A DNA stretch of 54,681 nt from Rhodospirillaceae bacterium (GCA_020852595.1 JADZAK010000020.1:1-54681), one strand, 5' to 3'. Counted from the first letter of the stretch, positions 19,553 to 30,606 are shown. Program-made: numbers and translations. The notes: generated by a model from the sequence alone, not told the origin.

Positions 19553-21355
19553 ATGACCGATCTCGCCAACATCCGTAACTTCTCGATCATCGCCCATATC
19601 GACCATGGGAAGTCGACTCTGGCCGACCGCCTGATCCAATACTGCGGCGGCCTGACCGAGCGCGAGATGACCGAACAGGTCCTCGACAACATGGACATCG
19701 AGAAGGAACGCGGCATCACCATCAAGGCGCAGACCGTGCGCCTGATGTACAAAGCCAAGAACGGCGAGACCTATCAGCTGAACCTCGTCGACACCCCGGG
19801 ACATGTGGACTTCGCCTATGAAGTCAGCCGCTCGCTGGCGGCCTGCGAAGGCTCGATCCTGGTGGTAGACGCCAGCCAGGGCGTGGAAGCCCAGACCCTC
19901 GCCAACGTCTATCAGGCCATCAACGCCAACCACGAGATCGTGCCGGTCCTCAACAAGATCGACCTGCCCGCGGCCGACCCTGAGCGCATCCGCCAGCAGA
20001 TCGAGGACGTCATCGGCCTCGACGCATCCAACGCCGTGCTGGCCTCGGCCAAGACCGGCATCGGCATCCAGGACGTGCTGGAAGCCATCGCCATGCGCCT
20101 GCCGCCGCCCAAGGGTGAAAAGAACCTGCCCCTGAAGGCGCTGCTCGTCGATTCCTGGTACGATCCATACCTGGGCGTCGTCATCCTGGTGCGCGTGAAA
20201 GACGGTGTCATCAAGCGCGGCACCAAGATCCAGTTCATGTCGACCGGCGCGTCCTATCAGGTCGAGCGCGTGGGCGTGTTCACGCCGAAGCGTGAGGAGA
20301 TCCCGGCCCTGAACCCGGGCGAACTCGGTTTCATCACCGCCAGCATCAAGGCCGTCGCGGACGCCAACGTCGGCGACACGGTCATCGACGAAAGCAATCC
20401 GGCCGCCGAGCCCTTGCCCGGCTTTAAAGCCAGCATCCCGGTCGTGTGGTGCGGCCTGTTCCCGACGGACGCGGCGCAGTTCGAAGTGCTGCGCGAAAGC
20501 CTGGGCAAACTGCGCCTCAATGACGCGAGCTTCCATTTCGCGATGGAAAGCAGCGCGGCCTTGGGTTTCGGCTTCCGCTGCGGCTTCCTCGGCCTCCTGC
20601 ACATGGAGATCATCCAGGAACGGTTGGAGCGCGAGTTCAATCTCGACCTCATCACCACGGCGCCGAGCGTCGTCTACCGCATCCACACCACCGACGGCGC
20701 GTTGCACGAGCTGCACAATCCGGCCGACATGCCCGACGTCACGCGCATCCGCATGATCGAGGAACCGTGGGTGAAGGCGACGATCATGGTGCCGGACGAA
20801 CATCTCGGCCCCGTCTTGAAACTCTGCACCGACCGCCGCGGCGAGCAGATCGACCTGACCTACGTCGGCAACCGCGCCATGGTGGTCTATCACCTGCCGC
20901 TCAATGAAATCGTGTTCGACTTCTACGACCGCCTGAAGTCGATCTCACGCGGCTACGCCAGCTTCGATTACGAAGTGGGTGAGTACCGCGAATCCGATCT
21001 CGTGAAGGTCAACATCCTGGTCAACAACGAGCTGGTCGATGCGCTGTCGTTCATGGCGCACCGCAGCCAGGCCGAAAGCCGCGGCCGTCAGATCTGCGAG
21101 CGCTTGAAGGACCTGATTCCGCGTCACCTGTTCAAGATCCCCGTGCAAGCGGCCATCGGCGGCAAGGTGATCGCGCGTGAAACCATCAACGCGCTGCGCA
21201 AGGACGTGACGGCGAAGTGTTACGGCGGCGACGCCTCGCGTAAGCGCAAACTTCTCGATAAGCAGAAGGAAGGTAAGAAGCGCATGCGCCAATTCGGCAG
21301 CGTCGATATCCCGCAGTCGGCGTTTATCGCCGCTCTGCGCATGAACGACGAATAA
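19553..21355 (+). CDS. lepA: Elongation factor 4 (LepA), ribosome back-translocation GTPase
   Basis: The product is 600 residues, standard length. It has a GTPase domain with AHIDHGKST (G1), [10 protein letters not shown] (G2), DTPGHVDF (G3) and NKIDLP (G4), followed by domain 2, two EF-G-like domains and the LepA-specific C-terminal domain ending in [26 protein letters not shown]. It modulates translation and 30S biogenesis. It closes the translation block; GC-rich hairpins at 21378-21393 and 21405-21424 follow. Confidence 0.97.
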   Translation: MTDLANIRNFSIIAHIDHGKSTLADRLIQYCGGLTEREMTEQVLDNMDIEKERGITIKAQTVRLMYKAKNGETYQLNLVDTPGHVDFAYEVSRSLAACEGSILVVDASQGVEAQTLANVYQAINANHEIVPVLNKIDLPAADPERIRQQIEDVIGLDASNAVLASAKTGIGIQDVLEAIAMRLPPPKGEKNLPLKALLVDSWYDPYLGVVILVRVKDGVIKRGTKIQFMSTGASYQVERVGVFTPKREEIPALNPGELGFITASIKAVADANVGDTVIDESNPAAEPLPGFKASIPVVWCGLFPTDAAQFEVLRESLGKLRLNDASFHFAMESSAALGFGFRCGFLGLLHMEIIQERLEREFNLDLITTAPSVVYRIHTTDGALHELHNPADMPDVTRIRMIEEPWVKATIMVPDEHLGPVLKLCTDRRGEQIDLTYVGNRAMVVYHLPLNEIVFDFYDRLKSISRGYASFDYEVGEYRESDLVKVNILVNNELVDALSFMAHRSQAESRGRQICERLKDLIPRHLFKIPVQAAIGGKVIARETINALRKDVTAKCYGGDASRKRKLLDKQKEGKKRMRQFGSVDIPQSAFIAALRMNDE

Positions 21356-21377
21356 CGCGTACAAAAAAGGCGAACCC

Positions 21378-21424
21378 GCCGGCGAAGGCCGGCAAAACTA
21401 AAAGATGCGCGCCTTCGCGCGCAT
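21378..21424. terminator. Two hairpins in the lepA convergent gap
   Basis: GCCGGC at 21378-21383 pairs with 21388-21393, and ATGCGCGC at 21405-21412 pairs with GCGCGCAT at 21417-21424. They lie between lepA and the minus-strand membrane protein gene. A T-rich stretch (TATTCTTTTT) follows about 15 bases after the second on the plus side. They probably end one or both transcripts. Confidence 0.45.
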
Positions 21425-21461
21425 AAATAGTCGCCTATTCTTTTTCGTTGTCTGAAAAATC

Positions 21462-21767
21462 TTAGCCGCGGTGGAAGACGCGGCGGCGCGCGCGGCGCTT
21501 GCGGCAGAAATGGGCCAGCGCGAAGCCGATCACGCCGAGTACGACCCACGCTGGCATTTGCATGATGCCAGCACCAGCCGTTGCGATCATTTCGGCAGAA
21601 CCGTCGGCTGCATCGAAGGACGGGCTTTGGCCGACCAGAAGTGTCCACAGGTCGACTGTGGCCAGGCTGTCATATGCGCCCATGCCCAACGCCATCACAG
21701 CCTCCGCAGAGGCCATCAGGATGGCTAAAACCATGAAAATCCAGCCGCTTAAGCGCCCGAACAACAC
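21462..21767 (-). CDS. Small two-helix membrane protein of unknown function
   Basis: I do not recognise a named gene. The frame encodes about 101 residues from a GTG at 21767: an N-terminal membrane helix (WIFMVLAILMASAEAVMALG), a conserved-looking soluble loop (GAYDSLATVDLWTLLVGQSPSFD), a second helix (MPAWVVLGVIGFALAHF) and a basic tail CRKRRARRR. Small alphaproteobacterial proteins with this two-helix layout and basic tail are common. The start is uncertain: an ATG at 21734 inside the first helix is too late, and the frame is open to 21869. It is convergent with lepA. Confidence 0.5.
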   Translation of the reverse strand: MLFGRLSGWIFMVLAILMASAEAVMALGMGAYDSLATVDLWTLLVGQSPSFDAADGSAEMIATAGAGIMQMPAWVVLGVIGFALAHFCRKRRARRRVFHRG

Positions 21768-22201
21768 AGGAACCCCACACCCACGTTCAGAACTTACCCC
21801 GGCTATGAGATATACCCGATAACACGCTTGAATTACAGGGTTTTTTGGCTTGGTTTTGAGGCCGAGCAATCAACCCATAGTGGGTTAGGGGGTGCTGTTC
21901 CCCAGGCTGTGGATAACGGGGACAACTTCAGGTTCTTCCAATCCGCCTCAATCGCGAGACCAAAACCGGGTCAAAACCCGATTCCGTGGCAAAAATGCCA
22001 TCTCGCAAGAGTCGAGTCGGTCCCGAGTCGGGGTGCTATTGCGACGGCGAGGCATAGCTGGCTTGCCAAACCGAAGCTCGCGGAAGCAGTCCGCCTTCGC
22101 CCGAACGGGCTTCGGCGTGACAGCCTACGCGTCGTATTTTCCAGCGCCGTCGAGCAGGACATCGCCGGCTTGCCCAGCCGAAGCCCCGGAGGGGCGTAGG
22201 C
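21768..22201. other. 434-base stretch without a confident gene, with palindromic repeats
   Basis: It holds a perfect DnaA-box-like 9-mer (TGTGGATAA, 21908-21916) and two related GC-rich units: one near 22061-22130 built on GCTTGCCAAACCGAAGC and one near 22168-22204 built on GCTTGCCCAGCCGAAGC. The second forms a hairpin (CCAGCC 22174-22179 with GGCTGG 22199-22204, inner GCCCC/GGGGC) just past the tRNA-Ser 3' end. Sequences of this type near tRNA-Ser look like dispersed intergenic palindromes. No protein gene is convincing. Confidence 0.5.
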
Positions 22202-22292
22202 TGGCGGAGGGAGTGGGATTCGAACCCACGATACCCTTTTGGGGTATACACACTTTCCAGGCGTGCGCCTTCAACCACTCGGCCATCCCTCC
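22202..22292 (-). tRNA. tRNA-Ser (anticodon GGA)
   Basis: Read on the minus strand, the gene begins GGAGGGATGGCCGAGTGG and ends with the TpsiC arm TGGGTTCGAATCCCA, acceptor CCCTCC, discriminator G and an encoded CCA. The anticodon loop CTGGAAA gives GGA. The long variable arm (ATACCC/GGGTAT stem) is the class II hallmark of tRNA-Ser. A GC hairpin immediately downstream could act as terminator. Confidence 0.95.
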
Positions 22293-22446
22293 GGCGCGAC
22301 TCGGTCGAAAGAAGGCGCAGAACCTAACCGAGCGCCCCCTGCCCCGCAATCAACTTTCGTTGCCTTTTGAAAGGCCTGGGGCATGTTGTTTTTTTAATTG
22401 GCGGCCTTCGCCGCCGGGGCCTTTTGGCACCGAGGAAAAGCCTGAA

Positions 22447-22836
22447 ATGATCCATGGGACCTGCCTCTGCAACGCCGTGAAATGGAGCTTCGAGGGCGCC
22501 CCCGACGGGGCCACGGCCTGCAACTGCACCGCCTGCCGCCGCTACGGCGCCCTGTGGGCCTACGGCTATGAGGAGGAGGGCGTCGAGGTCTCCGGCCGTA
22601 CGAAGGCCTTCGTGCGCGGCGAGGCCGTGGAGTTCCATTTCTGCCCGTCCTGCGGCTGCGTGACCTACTGGCGCGCCCGGACGGTGGATGATCGCGGCCG
22701 CCGGCGGATCGCGGTGAACCTCAGGCTGGCGGACCCGGCCCTTGTCGCCGACATCCCCATCGATCGCTTTGACGGGCTGGGTGCCTTCGACGATCTGCCG
22801 CGCGACGGCCGGTGCGTCAAAGACATGTGGTTTTAG
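22447..22836 (+). CDS. GFA-family (CENP-V/GFA domain) zinc protein
   Basis: The product is 129 residues with the GFA zinc-binding pattern: CLCNAVKW, then CNCTACRRYGALWAYG, then FCPSCGCVTYWRA. The family is named after a glutathione-dependent formaldehyde-activating enzyme, but most members have no demonstrated enzymatic role. The C-terminal segment around VNLRLADPALVADIPIDRFDG is typical. ATG 22447 gives the natural N terminus; the frame is open far upstream, but that part overlaps the tRNA and is not coding. The stop abuts the stop of the convergent FemAB-like gene (4-base overlap). Confidence 0.88.
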   Translation: MIHGTCLCNAVKWSFEGAPDGATACNCTACRRYGALWAYGYEEEGVEVSGRTKAFVRGEAVEFHFCPSCGCVTYWRARTVDDRGRRRIAVNLRLADPALVADIPIDRFDGLGAFDDLPRDGRCVKDMWF

Positions 22837-23864
22837 GGAAAGAGCGCAATCAGCCGCGGCCCGACGAGGCGTGTCAGTGTAAGCGGCAGACGTTGCCACA
22901 CGCGCACGGCCATCTCGAACTTCGGATTGCTCTGGCTGAAGTCGGGAAGCTCGCGGCGCTTCACCAGCATCACCTCATACGGGAGCGGACGCATGACCGC
23001 GCCCCAGTGCTTCTTGAACTCGAAGGGCCCGGTGCCGACCTTGCTGCGGCCGAAATCGAACGTGTCGATGCCGTTCCGGCCGGCCCAGAGGATATGGTCG
23101 AAATACATGAAGTCGTTGCAGTTCAGCTTCCAGCACGCGCGCGACGACGCGGCGTAGTAAGTGTGCATCTGACGCCGATGGAGGAAGTTGAGGCTGGCCG
23201 CGACCACTTTTCCATCCAGCAGCACTTCGCGCACATCGACCGCGGCGCCGAACTTCTCGGCGATGGCGGTGAAGAAGTGCTTGGGGAAAACAGGCGTGCC
23301 GTGACGCCGGTAGGTTTCCAGCAAGAGGCCGTAGAAAGCATCGAGGTCCTTGGCCTTGCGGCTGGAGAAGCCTTGCTTCAAGGACTTGCGCACCATGTTG
23401 CGCGTCTTCTGCGGCAGCGCGCCGAGCAGATCGTCCTGCGTAGACGGCTTCACATCGCGCGTGAAGGTGACGTAGCGGTCGACGCCGTCGAAGCCCGAGA
23501 CCTGGTGCGAAAAGCTGTTGCGCAGTTCGGCGTGCTGAACATTTTCAGCGCGCGCGAGCGCTTTCATATTCTCGCGCAGCGCTTCTTGCACACCGTCATC
23601 GCGCGCGAGGATGCCGCCGTAGACCGCGAAGGGCGTGGAGATCAGAACTTTGCCGGTGACGAAGTTATCCACAATGAACATCGGCAGCACGCCGACGATC
23701 TCGCCGTTCTCGACGGCGAGACGGTACTCCGGCCGGTAGTTGAAAATCGAACAGAGCGTGTCGTGCCAGGCCATGAGATGAAATGGACTGCCCGAGGGAT
23801 GGGCGCGCACGAACCGGTCCCATTGCGCGCGGTCGGAACGCTCAAGCTGTCGGCAGGAGATCAC
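22833..23864 (-). CDS. FemAB-like (GNAT-fold) protein, PEP-CTERM/XrtA-associated type
   Basis: The product is 343 residues with two GNAT-like halves. The segments PFHLMAWHDTLCSIFNYRPEYRLA, FAVYGGILARDD, QKTRNMVRKSLKQGFSS and FDFGRSKVGTGPFEFKKHWGAVMRPLPYEV match what I know of FemAB-family proteins associated with XrtA/PEP-CTERM exopolysaccharide clusters. These resemble peptidyl transferases that use aminoacyl-tRNA or CoA donors. No exosortase or EPS genes are in the window, so the usual context is missing. Assignment to the FemAB superfamily is firm; the subfamily is from memory. Confidence 0.78.
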   Translation of the reverse strand: MISCRQLERSDRAQWDRFVRAHPSGSPFHLMAWHDTLCSIFNYRPEYRLAVENGEIVGVLPMFIVDNFVTGKVLISTPFAVYGGILARDDGVQEALRENMKALARAENVQHAELRNSFSHQVSGFDGVDRYVTFTRDVKPSTQDDLLGALPQKTRNMVRKSLKQGFSSRKAKDLDAFYGLLLETYRRHGTPVFPKHFFTAIAEKFGAAVDVREVLLDGKVVAASLNFLHRRQMHTYYAASSRACWKLNCNDFMYFDHILWAGRNGIDTFDFGRSKVGTGPFEFKKHWGAVMRPLPYEVMLVKRRELPDFSQSNPKFEMAVRVWQRLPLTLTRLVGPRLIALFP

Positions 23865-24040
23865 GCGGCCGTTCCCATTTTCTTATTCTCGACGCCAGCC
23901 CGTTACAGGGGTGCAACGCCCGCGCCAACCCAGATAGTTTCCGGGCCCAATAGTTCCCGGCAAAGTGCGCTGACACAGGTTTAACGGCGCAGAACGCCAA
24001 GCGGACTCCGGCGCGCCTGTAAAAAATTCCGACAGCTGGG

Positions 24041-24075
24041 CAAAGAAAAAGGGCCGCCCCGTCGGGCGGCCCTTT
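24041..24075 (-). terminator. Rho-independent terminator of groEL
   Basis: On the minus strand a strong stem (24064-24075 with 24048-24059, GGGCCGCCC type with a 4-base loop) is followed by TTTTTCTTTG. It begins 27 bases after the groEL stop and is a textbook intrinsic terminator. Confidence 0.9.
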
Positions 24076-24101
24076 CGCGTCCCGGAAAACCGGGGTGCTT
24101 T

Positions 24102-25793
<1,692 letters not shown>

Positions 25794-25838
25794 TCAGCGT
25801 GCCTTCAGGCGGCAGTTTTCCAGGTTCGGCCAGGACTG

Positions 25839-25865
25839 TTAGCAGAGTCCGGGCCGGAGTGCTAA
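25839..25865 (-). promoter_or_regulatory. Degenerate CIRCE (HrcA operator) upstream of groEL
   Basis: The right arm GAGTGCTAA (25857-25865) matches the CIRCE consensus exactly. The left arm TTAGCAGAG (25839-25847) matches six of nine positions, and the spacer is exactly nine bases. Position and spacing make an HrcA operator likely despite the mutated left arm, which would weaken repression. Confidence 0.65.
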
Positions 25866-25930
25866 TGAATTGATTTCGTTGCATTTAATAAGACATTTGG
25901 CCGGTCACCCGGCGCGATTCGCCCCTCTAA

Positions 25931-25960
25931 AAAGCAAAACGGCCCGGCGAACGCCGGGCC
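25931..25960 (-). terminator. Rho-independent terminator of the TldE-like gene
   Basis: GGCCCGGCG at 25941-25949 pairs with CGCCGGGCC at 25952-25960. On the minus strand the stem is followed by GTTTTGCTTTTT. It lies about 75 bases after the stop of the minus-strand TldE-like gene and upstream of groEL transcription. Confidence 0.8.
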
Positions 25961-26035
25961 GCTTTCATATGTGGCGGCTTAGACCGGGATGCCAGAGGCG
26001 CTTAAGGGAAGTTTGGGGAGCGCGAGGTCGAGCGC

Positions 26036-27352
26036 CTACAGCGTCATGGCCAGGTTGCCGACCACCGCGCCGGGCAGGCGCATGGACTGGGTCGACCGCG
26101 ACTCATAAGTGCTGGTCGACAAACGCAAATCCCGATGGGCCGTGAGGCCCACGAGGTTTGCCCCCAGGATGTTGTAGAGGGTGTCGTCGAACCGCATCAC
26201 ATTCAAAGGCGCGACGATTTCGCCGTTCTCGACCCAAAACGTGGCAAAGCGGGTCATGCCGGTCAGGCGGCAAGCGTTCCGGTCGGAATAATTCGTGTAC
26301 CAGAGATTGCCGACATAGACGCCGGTGCCGAGGGTCTTCAGCACCTCGGCCTCTTTGAGATCCCCGGCCGCCATATCGAGCGCCACCGGTGACTCGCTGC
26401 CGTCGGCGCCGTTCTGCGGCACGCCGAACTCCGCCGCCGAGCGCGGCGAGGCCAAGGCGCTCGTGTACGCGCCCGCCGTGATGAGCGGGACGCGCGCGGG
26501 TTTGACGAAGCCCTCTTCCTGGAAGCCGGGCGCGAGTCCCTCCGCGGTATTCTCCACCAGCGTGACACGCGGATCGAGCTTCGCGCCTTCGGCGATCATG
26601 CGAATGAAGGGCGTGGTCGCGGTCTTTTCCGACGCGAGACTGAAGCCGCCCCACGACAGGAGACCGAACAGTTCTTCGAGCGCGGCCGGCGCCAGGAACA
26701 CACGGTAGCCGCCGGGCGAGATGGTCTTGGACGCACGCGCGAGAGCTTTGAGCCGCATCTTCGCGCCGTCCATCTTGGCGTTGAACGCCGCCGCATCCCA
26801 GGCCGTGCCGGCGTGGTCGACTTTCACCGCTTTGTCGCTTTGCAGATAGAAGCTGAGATCGGCGGCGAAGGCGTGCGCCGTATCCCAGTTGCGTTGACCA
26901 AAGCTGTTGGCGAAGCCGCGATGGATCGGGCCCGAGGCATAGAGCCCGACGAGATCGTGACCCCTGCCGGTCTCGAGGATCGCCGAGACCGCTTCATCTT
27001 CGCCGGGCAATTGATTCGGCAATACGCGCGCCGAGGAGGACGGCGTTTCATTGATCAGGAAATGCGGATCTTCCGGCGTGTCGGCGAGCACAGCGCGGAG
27101 CGCCGAAACAGCCGCGAGCACCGCGTCCTTATCGTCGGCGCCGGTCAGCGTGATGGATTGCGACGCATGACGTTTACCATTGAAGAGTTCCAGCGAGAGG
27201 TAGCGCTGTTCGACCGCACCGGCCTGGCGCACAGCCGAGCGGTTGAAGCGCACGAACGCGGAATTCTCACCCGAGAAGTTGGCGAGGAAACCCTCTTCGC
27301 CGCGCAAGGACGACTGAATGAGATCGGCGATCTCGGAAAACCGCTGTTGCAT
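26036..27352 (-). CDS. TldE/PmbA-like metalloprotease subunit
   Basis: The product is 438 residues, related to the PmbA/TldE branch of the U62 peptidase family: ALSALRAVLADTPEDPH-like segments, YASGPIHRGFANSFGQRNW, a C-terminal TNYSDRNACRLTGMTRFATFWVENGEIVAPLNVMRFDDT, and LGANLVGLT. As in TldE there is no HExxxH motif, so it probably works with the neighbouring catalytic TldD-like subunit on modified or unfolded peptides. It starts six bases after the TldD-like gene ends; the two are co-transcribed. Confidence 0.85.
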   Translation of the reverse strand: MQQRFSEIADLIQSSLRGEEGFLANFSGENSAFVRFNRSAVRQAGAVEQRYLSLELFNGKRHASQSITLTGADDKDAVLAAVSALRAVLADTPEDPHFLINETPSSSARVLPNQLPGEDEAVSAILETGRGHDLVGLYASGPIHRGFANSFGQRNWDTAHAFAADLSFYLQSDKAVKVDHAGTAWDAAAFNAKMDGAKMRLKALARASKTISPGGYRVFLAPAALEELFGLLSWGGFSLASEKTATTPFIRMIAEGAKLDPRVTLVENTAEGLAPGFQEEGFVKPARVPLITAGAYTSALASPRSAAEFGVPQNGADGSESPVALDMAAGDLKEAEVLKTLGTGVYVGNLWYTNYSDRNACRLTGMTRFATFWVENGEIVAPLNVMRFDDTLYNILGANLVGLTAHRDLRLSTSTYESRSTQSMRLPGAVVGNLAMTL

Positions 27353-27358
27353 GGAGGG

Positions 27359-28798
27359 TCAACCGCCGCCGAAGACTTGCACGTCGGCGAACAGACCCGC
27401 CGGCGTGGCGTGGCCGACGCGGATCGCCTGGTTCGGCTCGCCTTTCCCACACGTCGGCGTGCCGTGCACGCTGACGGTCGCGGCGTTCCCCAGGCCTTTC
27501 AGGCTGCGCCAGAAGGTGGCCGAAATCCCGCGATAGTTCGGGTTCTTCACGACGCGGCCCACCTTGCCGTTCTTGATGAGGCGCGCGCGTTCGCAGCCGA
27601 ACTGGAACTTGTTGCGGCTGTCGTCGATGGACCAGGAGGTGTTGGTCTCCATCAGAATACCGTCGTTCACTTGGGCGATGAGGTCTTCCAGGGACGAGTC
27701 GCCCGCTTCGATGTTCAAGTTCGCCATGCGGTCGATGGCCGGACGGTTCCAGTTGCAGGCGCGCGCGTTGGCGACACCGGGGATGTTGATGCGGGCCTGG
27801 CTGGTGGCGCCGCCGAGGCCGCGCTCAAGCATGCCCGCACGAATCAGGAATTGTTTGGTCGCGGGCGTGCCGTCGTCATCGAAGGCATAGGACGCGGTTT
27901 CGCCGGCCACACCAGGGTCGAAGGTGACGTTGAGAAGCTCCGAGCCGTAGCGATACGTGCCGAACATATCGGGCGTCACGAAACTGGTGCCGGCGTAATT
28001 GCGTTCGTCGCCAAGGATGCGGTCGAGTTCGAGCGGATGACCGATGGACTCGTGGATTTGGATGTACATCTGATCCGGCATCAGAAGGAGATCCATCGCG
28101 CCCGTCGGACAATCGGGCGCTTCGAGCAATTCGAGCGCTTCATCGGCGATACGTTCCGGCGCCTGCCAGAAGCCCACATCCTCGAGCACGTCCCAGCCGC
28201 CCTGGCGCATGACGCCGCCGCGCGCAAGGGTGCGCGTCTGTGTTTCCGCGCCGTCGGAGGCGCTGGCGGACAGGCCTGGAACGACGAGGCCGCGGCGCTG
28301 GCGGATGAAGTCGCCGTCCGAGGTCGCGAGCACAACGTCCTCGTCGGCGTAGGCGGCAGAGGCGGCCCAGTCGACGATCTTGTCGCCGCGCCTCAAGGCA
28401 TCGGCGGCGGCTTTGAGGCGTTCGATCTTCGCGGCGCGGCTCAAGGCATCCCACGCCTGGCGCGGGCGATCCTCGCGGTCGAATTTGACGGGCGCGGTTG
28501 TCTTGCGATCGACGGCCGCGACCATGCGGCCCGCCACACGTTCGGCCCATGCAAGCGCGGCGCGCCCGGCCGCCTTCAGCCCGGCGGCGCTGACGTCCGA
28601 GGTCGCGGCATAACCGACACCATCCTTCGCCTGCACCGTCACCATGGCGCCGAGATCGTCACCGAGACCGACGGGATCGACGATCCCGCGCGTGACGGAC
28701 AAAGATTCGCTGCGGCTGCGCATGACGCGGATGGACCAGGCGTCGCACGCCGGGGCCACGGCCGCGAAACGCGCGGCGATATCGGCAATGGAAGTCAT
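27359..28798 (-). CDS. TldD-like zinc metalloprotease
   Basis: The product is 479 residues with the TldD catalytic motif HESIGH (HExxxH type) in MYIQIHESIGHPLELDRILGDERNYAGTSF. It also shows MADLNIEAGDSSLEDL-like features and a C-terminal VKNPNYRGISATFWRSLKGLGNA. TldD/TldE complexes cleave small unfolded peptides such as microcin B17 leader or CcdA; here the substrate is unknown. It forms a two-gene operon with the TldE-like gene, and the bifunctional hydrolase lies two bases upstream of its start side, probably in the same transcript. Confidence 0.88.
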   Translation of the reverse strand: MTSIADIAARFAAVAPACDAWSIRVMRSRSESLSVTRGIVDPVGLGDDLGAMVTVQAKDGVGYAATSDVSAAGLKAAGRAALAWAERVAGRMVAAVDRKTTAPVKFDREDRPRQAWDALSRAAKIERLKAAADALRRGDKIVDWAASAAYADEDVVLATSDGDFIRQRRGLVVPGLSASASDGAETQTRTLARGGVMRQGGWDVLEDVGFWQAPERIADEALELLEAPDCPTGAMDLLLMPDQMYIQIHESIGHPLELDRILGDERNYAGTSFVTPDMFGTYRYGSELLNVTFDPGVAGETASYAFDDDGTPATKQFLIRAGMLERGLGGATSQARINIPGVANARACNWNRPAIDRMANLNIEAGDSSLEDLIAQVNDGILMETNTSWSIDDSRNKFQFGCERARLIKNGKVGRVVKNPNYRGISATFWRSLKGLGNAATVSVHGTPTCGKGEPNQAIRVGHATPAGLFADVQVFGGG

Positions 28799-28800
28799 TT

Positions 28801-30606
28801 CTACAAGGTCTTTCGCAGCCAGCTGATGATGTCGTCGGTCAGCCGAGTCTCGTAACCGTCGAAGGAATTGGTGGCGCCGGCGGCGCCGCCGTAGAAGATA
28901 TAGGCGCCTTTCGGGCCGGCCGCCTGGGTGAATTGAATCAGATATGCACCCTGCATAAGCGGATCGCGCGAACCGCCGACGGCAAGGATCGGAATAGGCG
29001 AGTTCGCCACGAGGCGCGTGTGCACGGCCTTGGAGTTCGGGCCCCAGTAGCTGAGGAAGGCGTCGGCGTAATAATAGGTGAAACCCGAGCCCGGCACCGA
29101 CAGGACCATGGGCTGGCGCGGATCGTCCTCGTAGGTCGCCTGCGGGAACGGCGTGTTGATGAGGCGGCTGGAGCCCATGCCGTCGCGCACCGCCTCGCCG
29201 GCTTCGAGCACGGCGCGCGCATAGCGGTCTTCACCCATGGCGGTGCGGGCGTGGGCCGGCATATCGCGCATGGGCGCGAGATAGACGGCGGCTTTCAGGC
29301 GCGCGTCCTTGGTCTCATTGAGATAGTAGCTGAACCACAAAGCGCCCGTGGAATGGCCGGCGGCCACGAGATTGGTGTGCCCGCGCGCGCTCATGAAGTT
29401 CACCCAGGCCGCGATGTCCTGCGGAATGTCTTCAAGCTTTCCCTTCACCACGCCGCGGAAGCCCGACGCGCGGGTCTGGAACGCGAGCGCCGTATAGCCG
29501 TGCTGCGCGAGACGCTGACCCAGCCAGTGCGGCGCGCCGCGCATGATGTCGCTGGTCCAGCCGTGCGCGATGAGGATCGCGGGCCGCGTGCGGTCGGCCC
29601 CGACCGCGGGCGCGTAAAGCACAGCGGCGAGCGGCGTGCCGTCCTTGGCGGTGGCGTCGACAATCGTCATCACCGTCCGCGGCGGCGGCGTGAGATTGAG
29701 TTTGCCGAGCCATGCGCCCACGTCCGCGATCAACGGGTCGCGCGCCGCCGTCAGGTCGTGACCGGCGCCCGGATAATATTTGAGATCGATCTGCTTGGAG
29801 AGGAAGGCGACGGCTTTCAAGCGCTCCAGCCGGCCCTTCGGCACGGCGGCGTCGCGGTCGCCGGCGGCGAGGAACATCGGCTTGTCGACACCCGCCATGT
29901 TGGCCGTGAGCGAGGTCTTCGCGGTCGGGCCGTACCAATCAAGGAAGCTCGCCGGCGTGAAGATGAGCCCGTCGCCGAGATCGATGAATTCGCCGCGCCC
30001 GCCGGTACTCACGGCCTTCGATGCGGATTCCACCGTGGCCCAGTATTTCTCCTCGCCCATGGCGGCGCGCCAGGCTTCGGCGAGATCGGTACTGGGTGCG
30101 AATGACGCCACAGCCTTGACGCGCCCGTCGGCGGTCTCGGCCATGTAGCGCGCCGCGAGCAACGACCCGAGGCCGTGCCCGGCGAGCACGATATTCGAAA
30201 AGCCGCGCACCTGCAGAAGATCGACCGCCGCGCGCACGTCATTGATGGCGTCATCGAACCGGCTGAAGGCGTAGGACTGCGTGTAACGCGGTTCCAAGCT
30301 GAGGCTTGTATAGCCGAGGCGCGCGAGGCCGCCGGCGACATACCGGGACGTCACATTGGGCTGGACGGCGCTGATGCCGGGACCGTCGGGCAAATGCAGG
30401 ATCGCGGCGCCGCCGGTGTTCACGCCGCTGGCGGGATAGGTCATGACGATGGGCAACGTCACGCCGTCGTTGGTGGTCACGGTGCCCACTTCGAAGGCGG
30501 GCGCGGATTCGGCCGGCGCGCGCACGGGCGCTTGCGCGGCGGCCGGACCGGGATCCAGCGGCGCGATTGCCAAAAGGGCAAACAGGGTTAGAGCCGCCCG
30601 CGTCAT
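28801..30606 (-). CDS. Exported tandem alpha/beta-hydrolase with split catalytic residues
   Basis: The product is about 601 residues from ATG 30606, chosen because GGAAGAG lies 8 bases upstream and a signal peptide begins there (MTRAALTLFALLAIAPL, AAAQAP cleavage). It has two homologous alpha/beta-hydrolase halves. The N-terminal half (about 40-300) has GHGLG at residue about 145, where the nucleophile Ser should be, so it lacks Ser, but it keeps an acid (GDRDAAVP) and His (GAGHDLT). The C-terminal half has GHSTG (Ser about 419) and an Asp (GGSRDPL), but its final region GGAAGATNSFDGYE lacks a visible catalytic His. It is periplasmic or surface-exposed; the substrate is unknown. The start could also be ATG 30612. 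Confidence 0.82.
   Translation of the reverse strand: MTRAALTLFALLAIAPLDPGPAAAQAPVRAPAESAPAFEVGTVTTNDGVTLPIVMTYPASGVNTGGAAILHLPDGPGISAVQPNVTSRYVAGGLARLGYTSLSLEPRYTQSYAFSRFDDAINDVRAAVDLLQVRGFSNIVLAGHGLGSLLAARYMAETADGRVKAVASFAPSTDLAEAWRAAMGEEKYWATVESASKAVSTGGRGEFIDLGDGLIFTPASFLDWYGPTAKTSLTANMAGVDKPMFLAAGDRDAAVPKGRLERLKAVAFLSKQIDLKYYPGAGHDLTAARDPLIADVGAWLGKLNLTPPPRTVMTIVDATAKDGTPLAAVLYAPAVGADRTRPAILIAHGWTSDIMRGAPHWLGQRLAQHGYTALAFQTRASGFRGVVKGKLEDIPQDIAAWVNFMSARGHTNLVAAGHSTGALWFSYYLNETKDARLKAAVYLAPMRDMPAHARTAMGEDRYARAVLEAGEAVRDGMGSSRLINTPFPQATYEDDPRQPMVLSVPGSGFTYYYADAFLSYWGPNSKAVHTRLVANSPIPILAVGGSRDPLMQGAYLIQFTQAAGPKGAYIFYGGAAGATNSFDGYETRLTDDIISWLRKTL

Noticed and set aside
21892-22446. N-terminal extension of the GFA gene
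   Set aside because: The in-frame extension runs across the tRNA-Ser gene and has no family similarity; the conserved start is ATG 22447.
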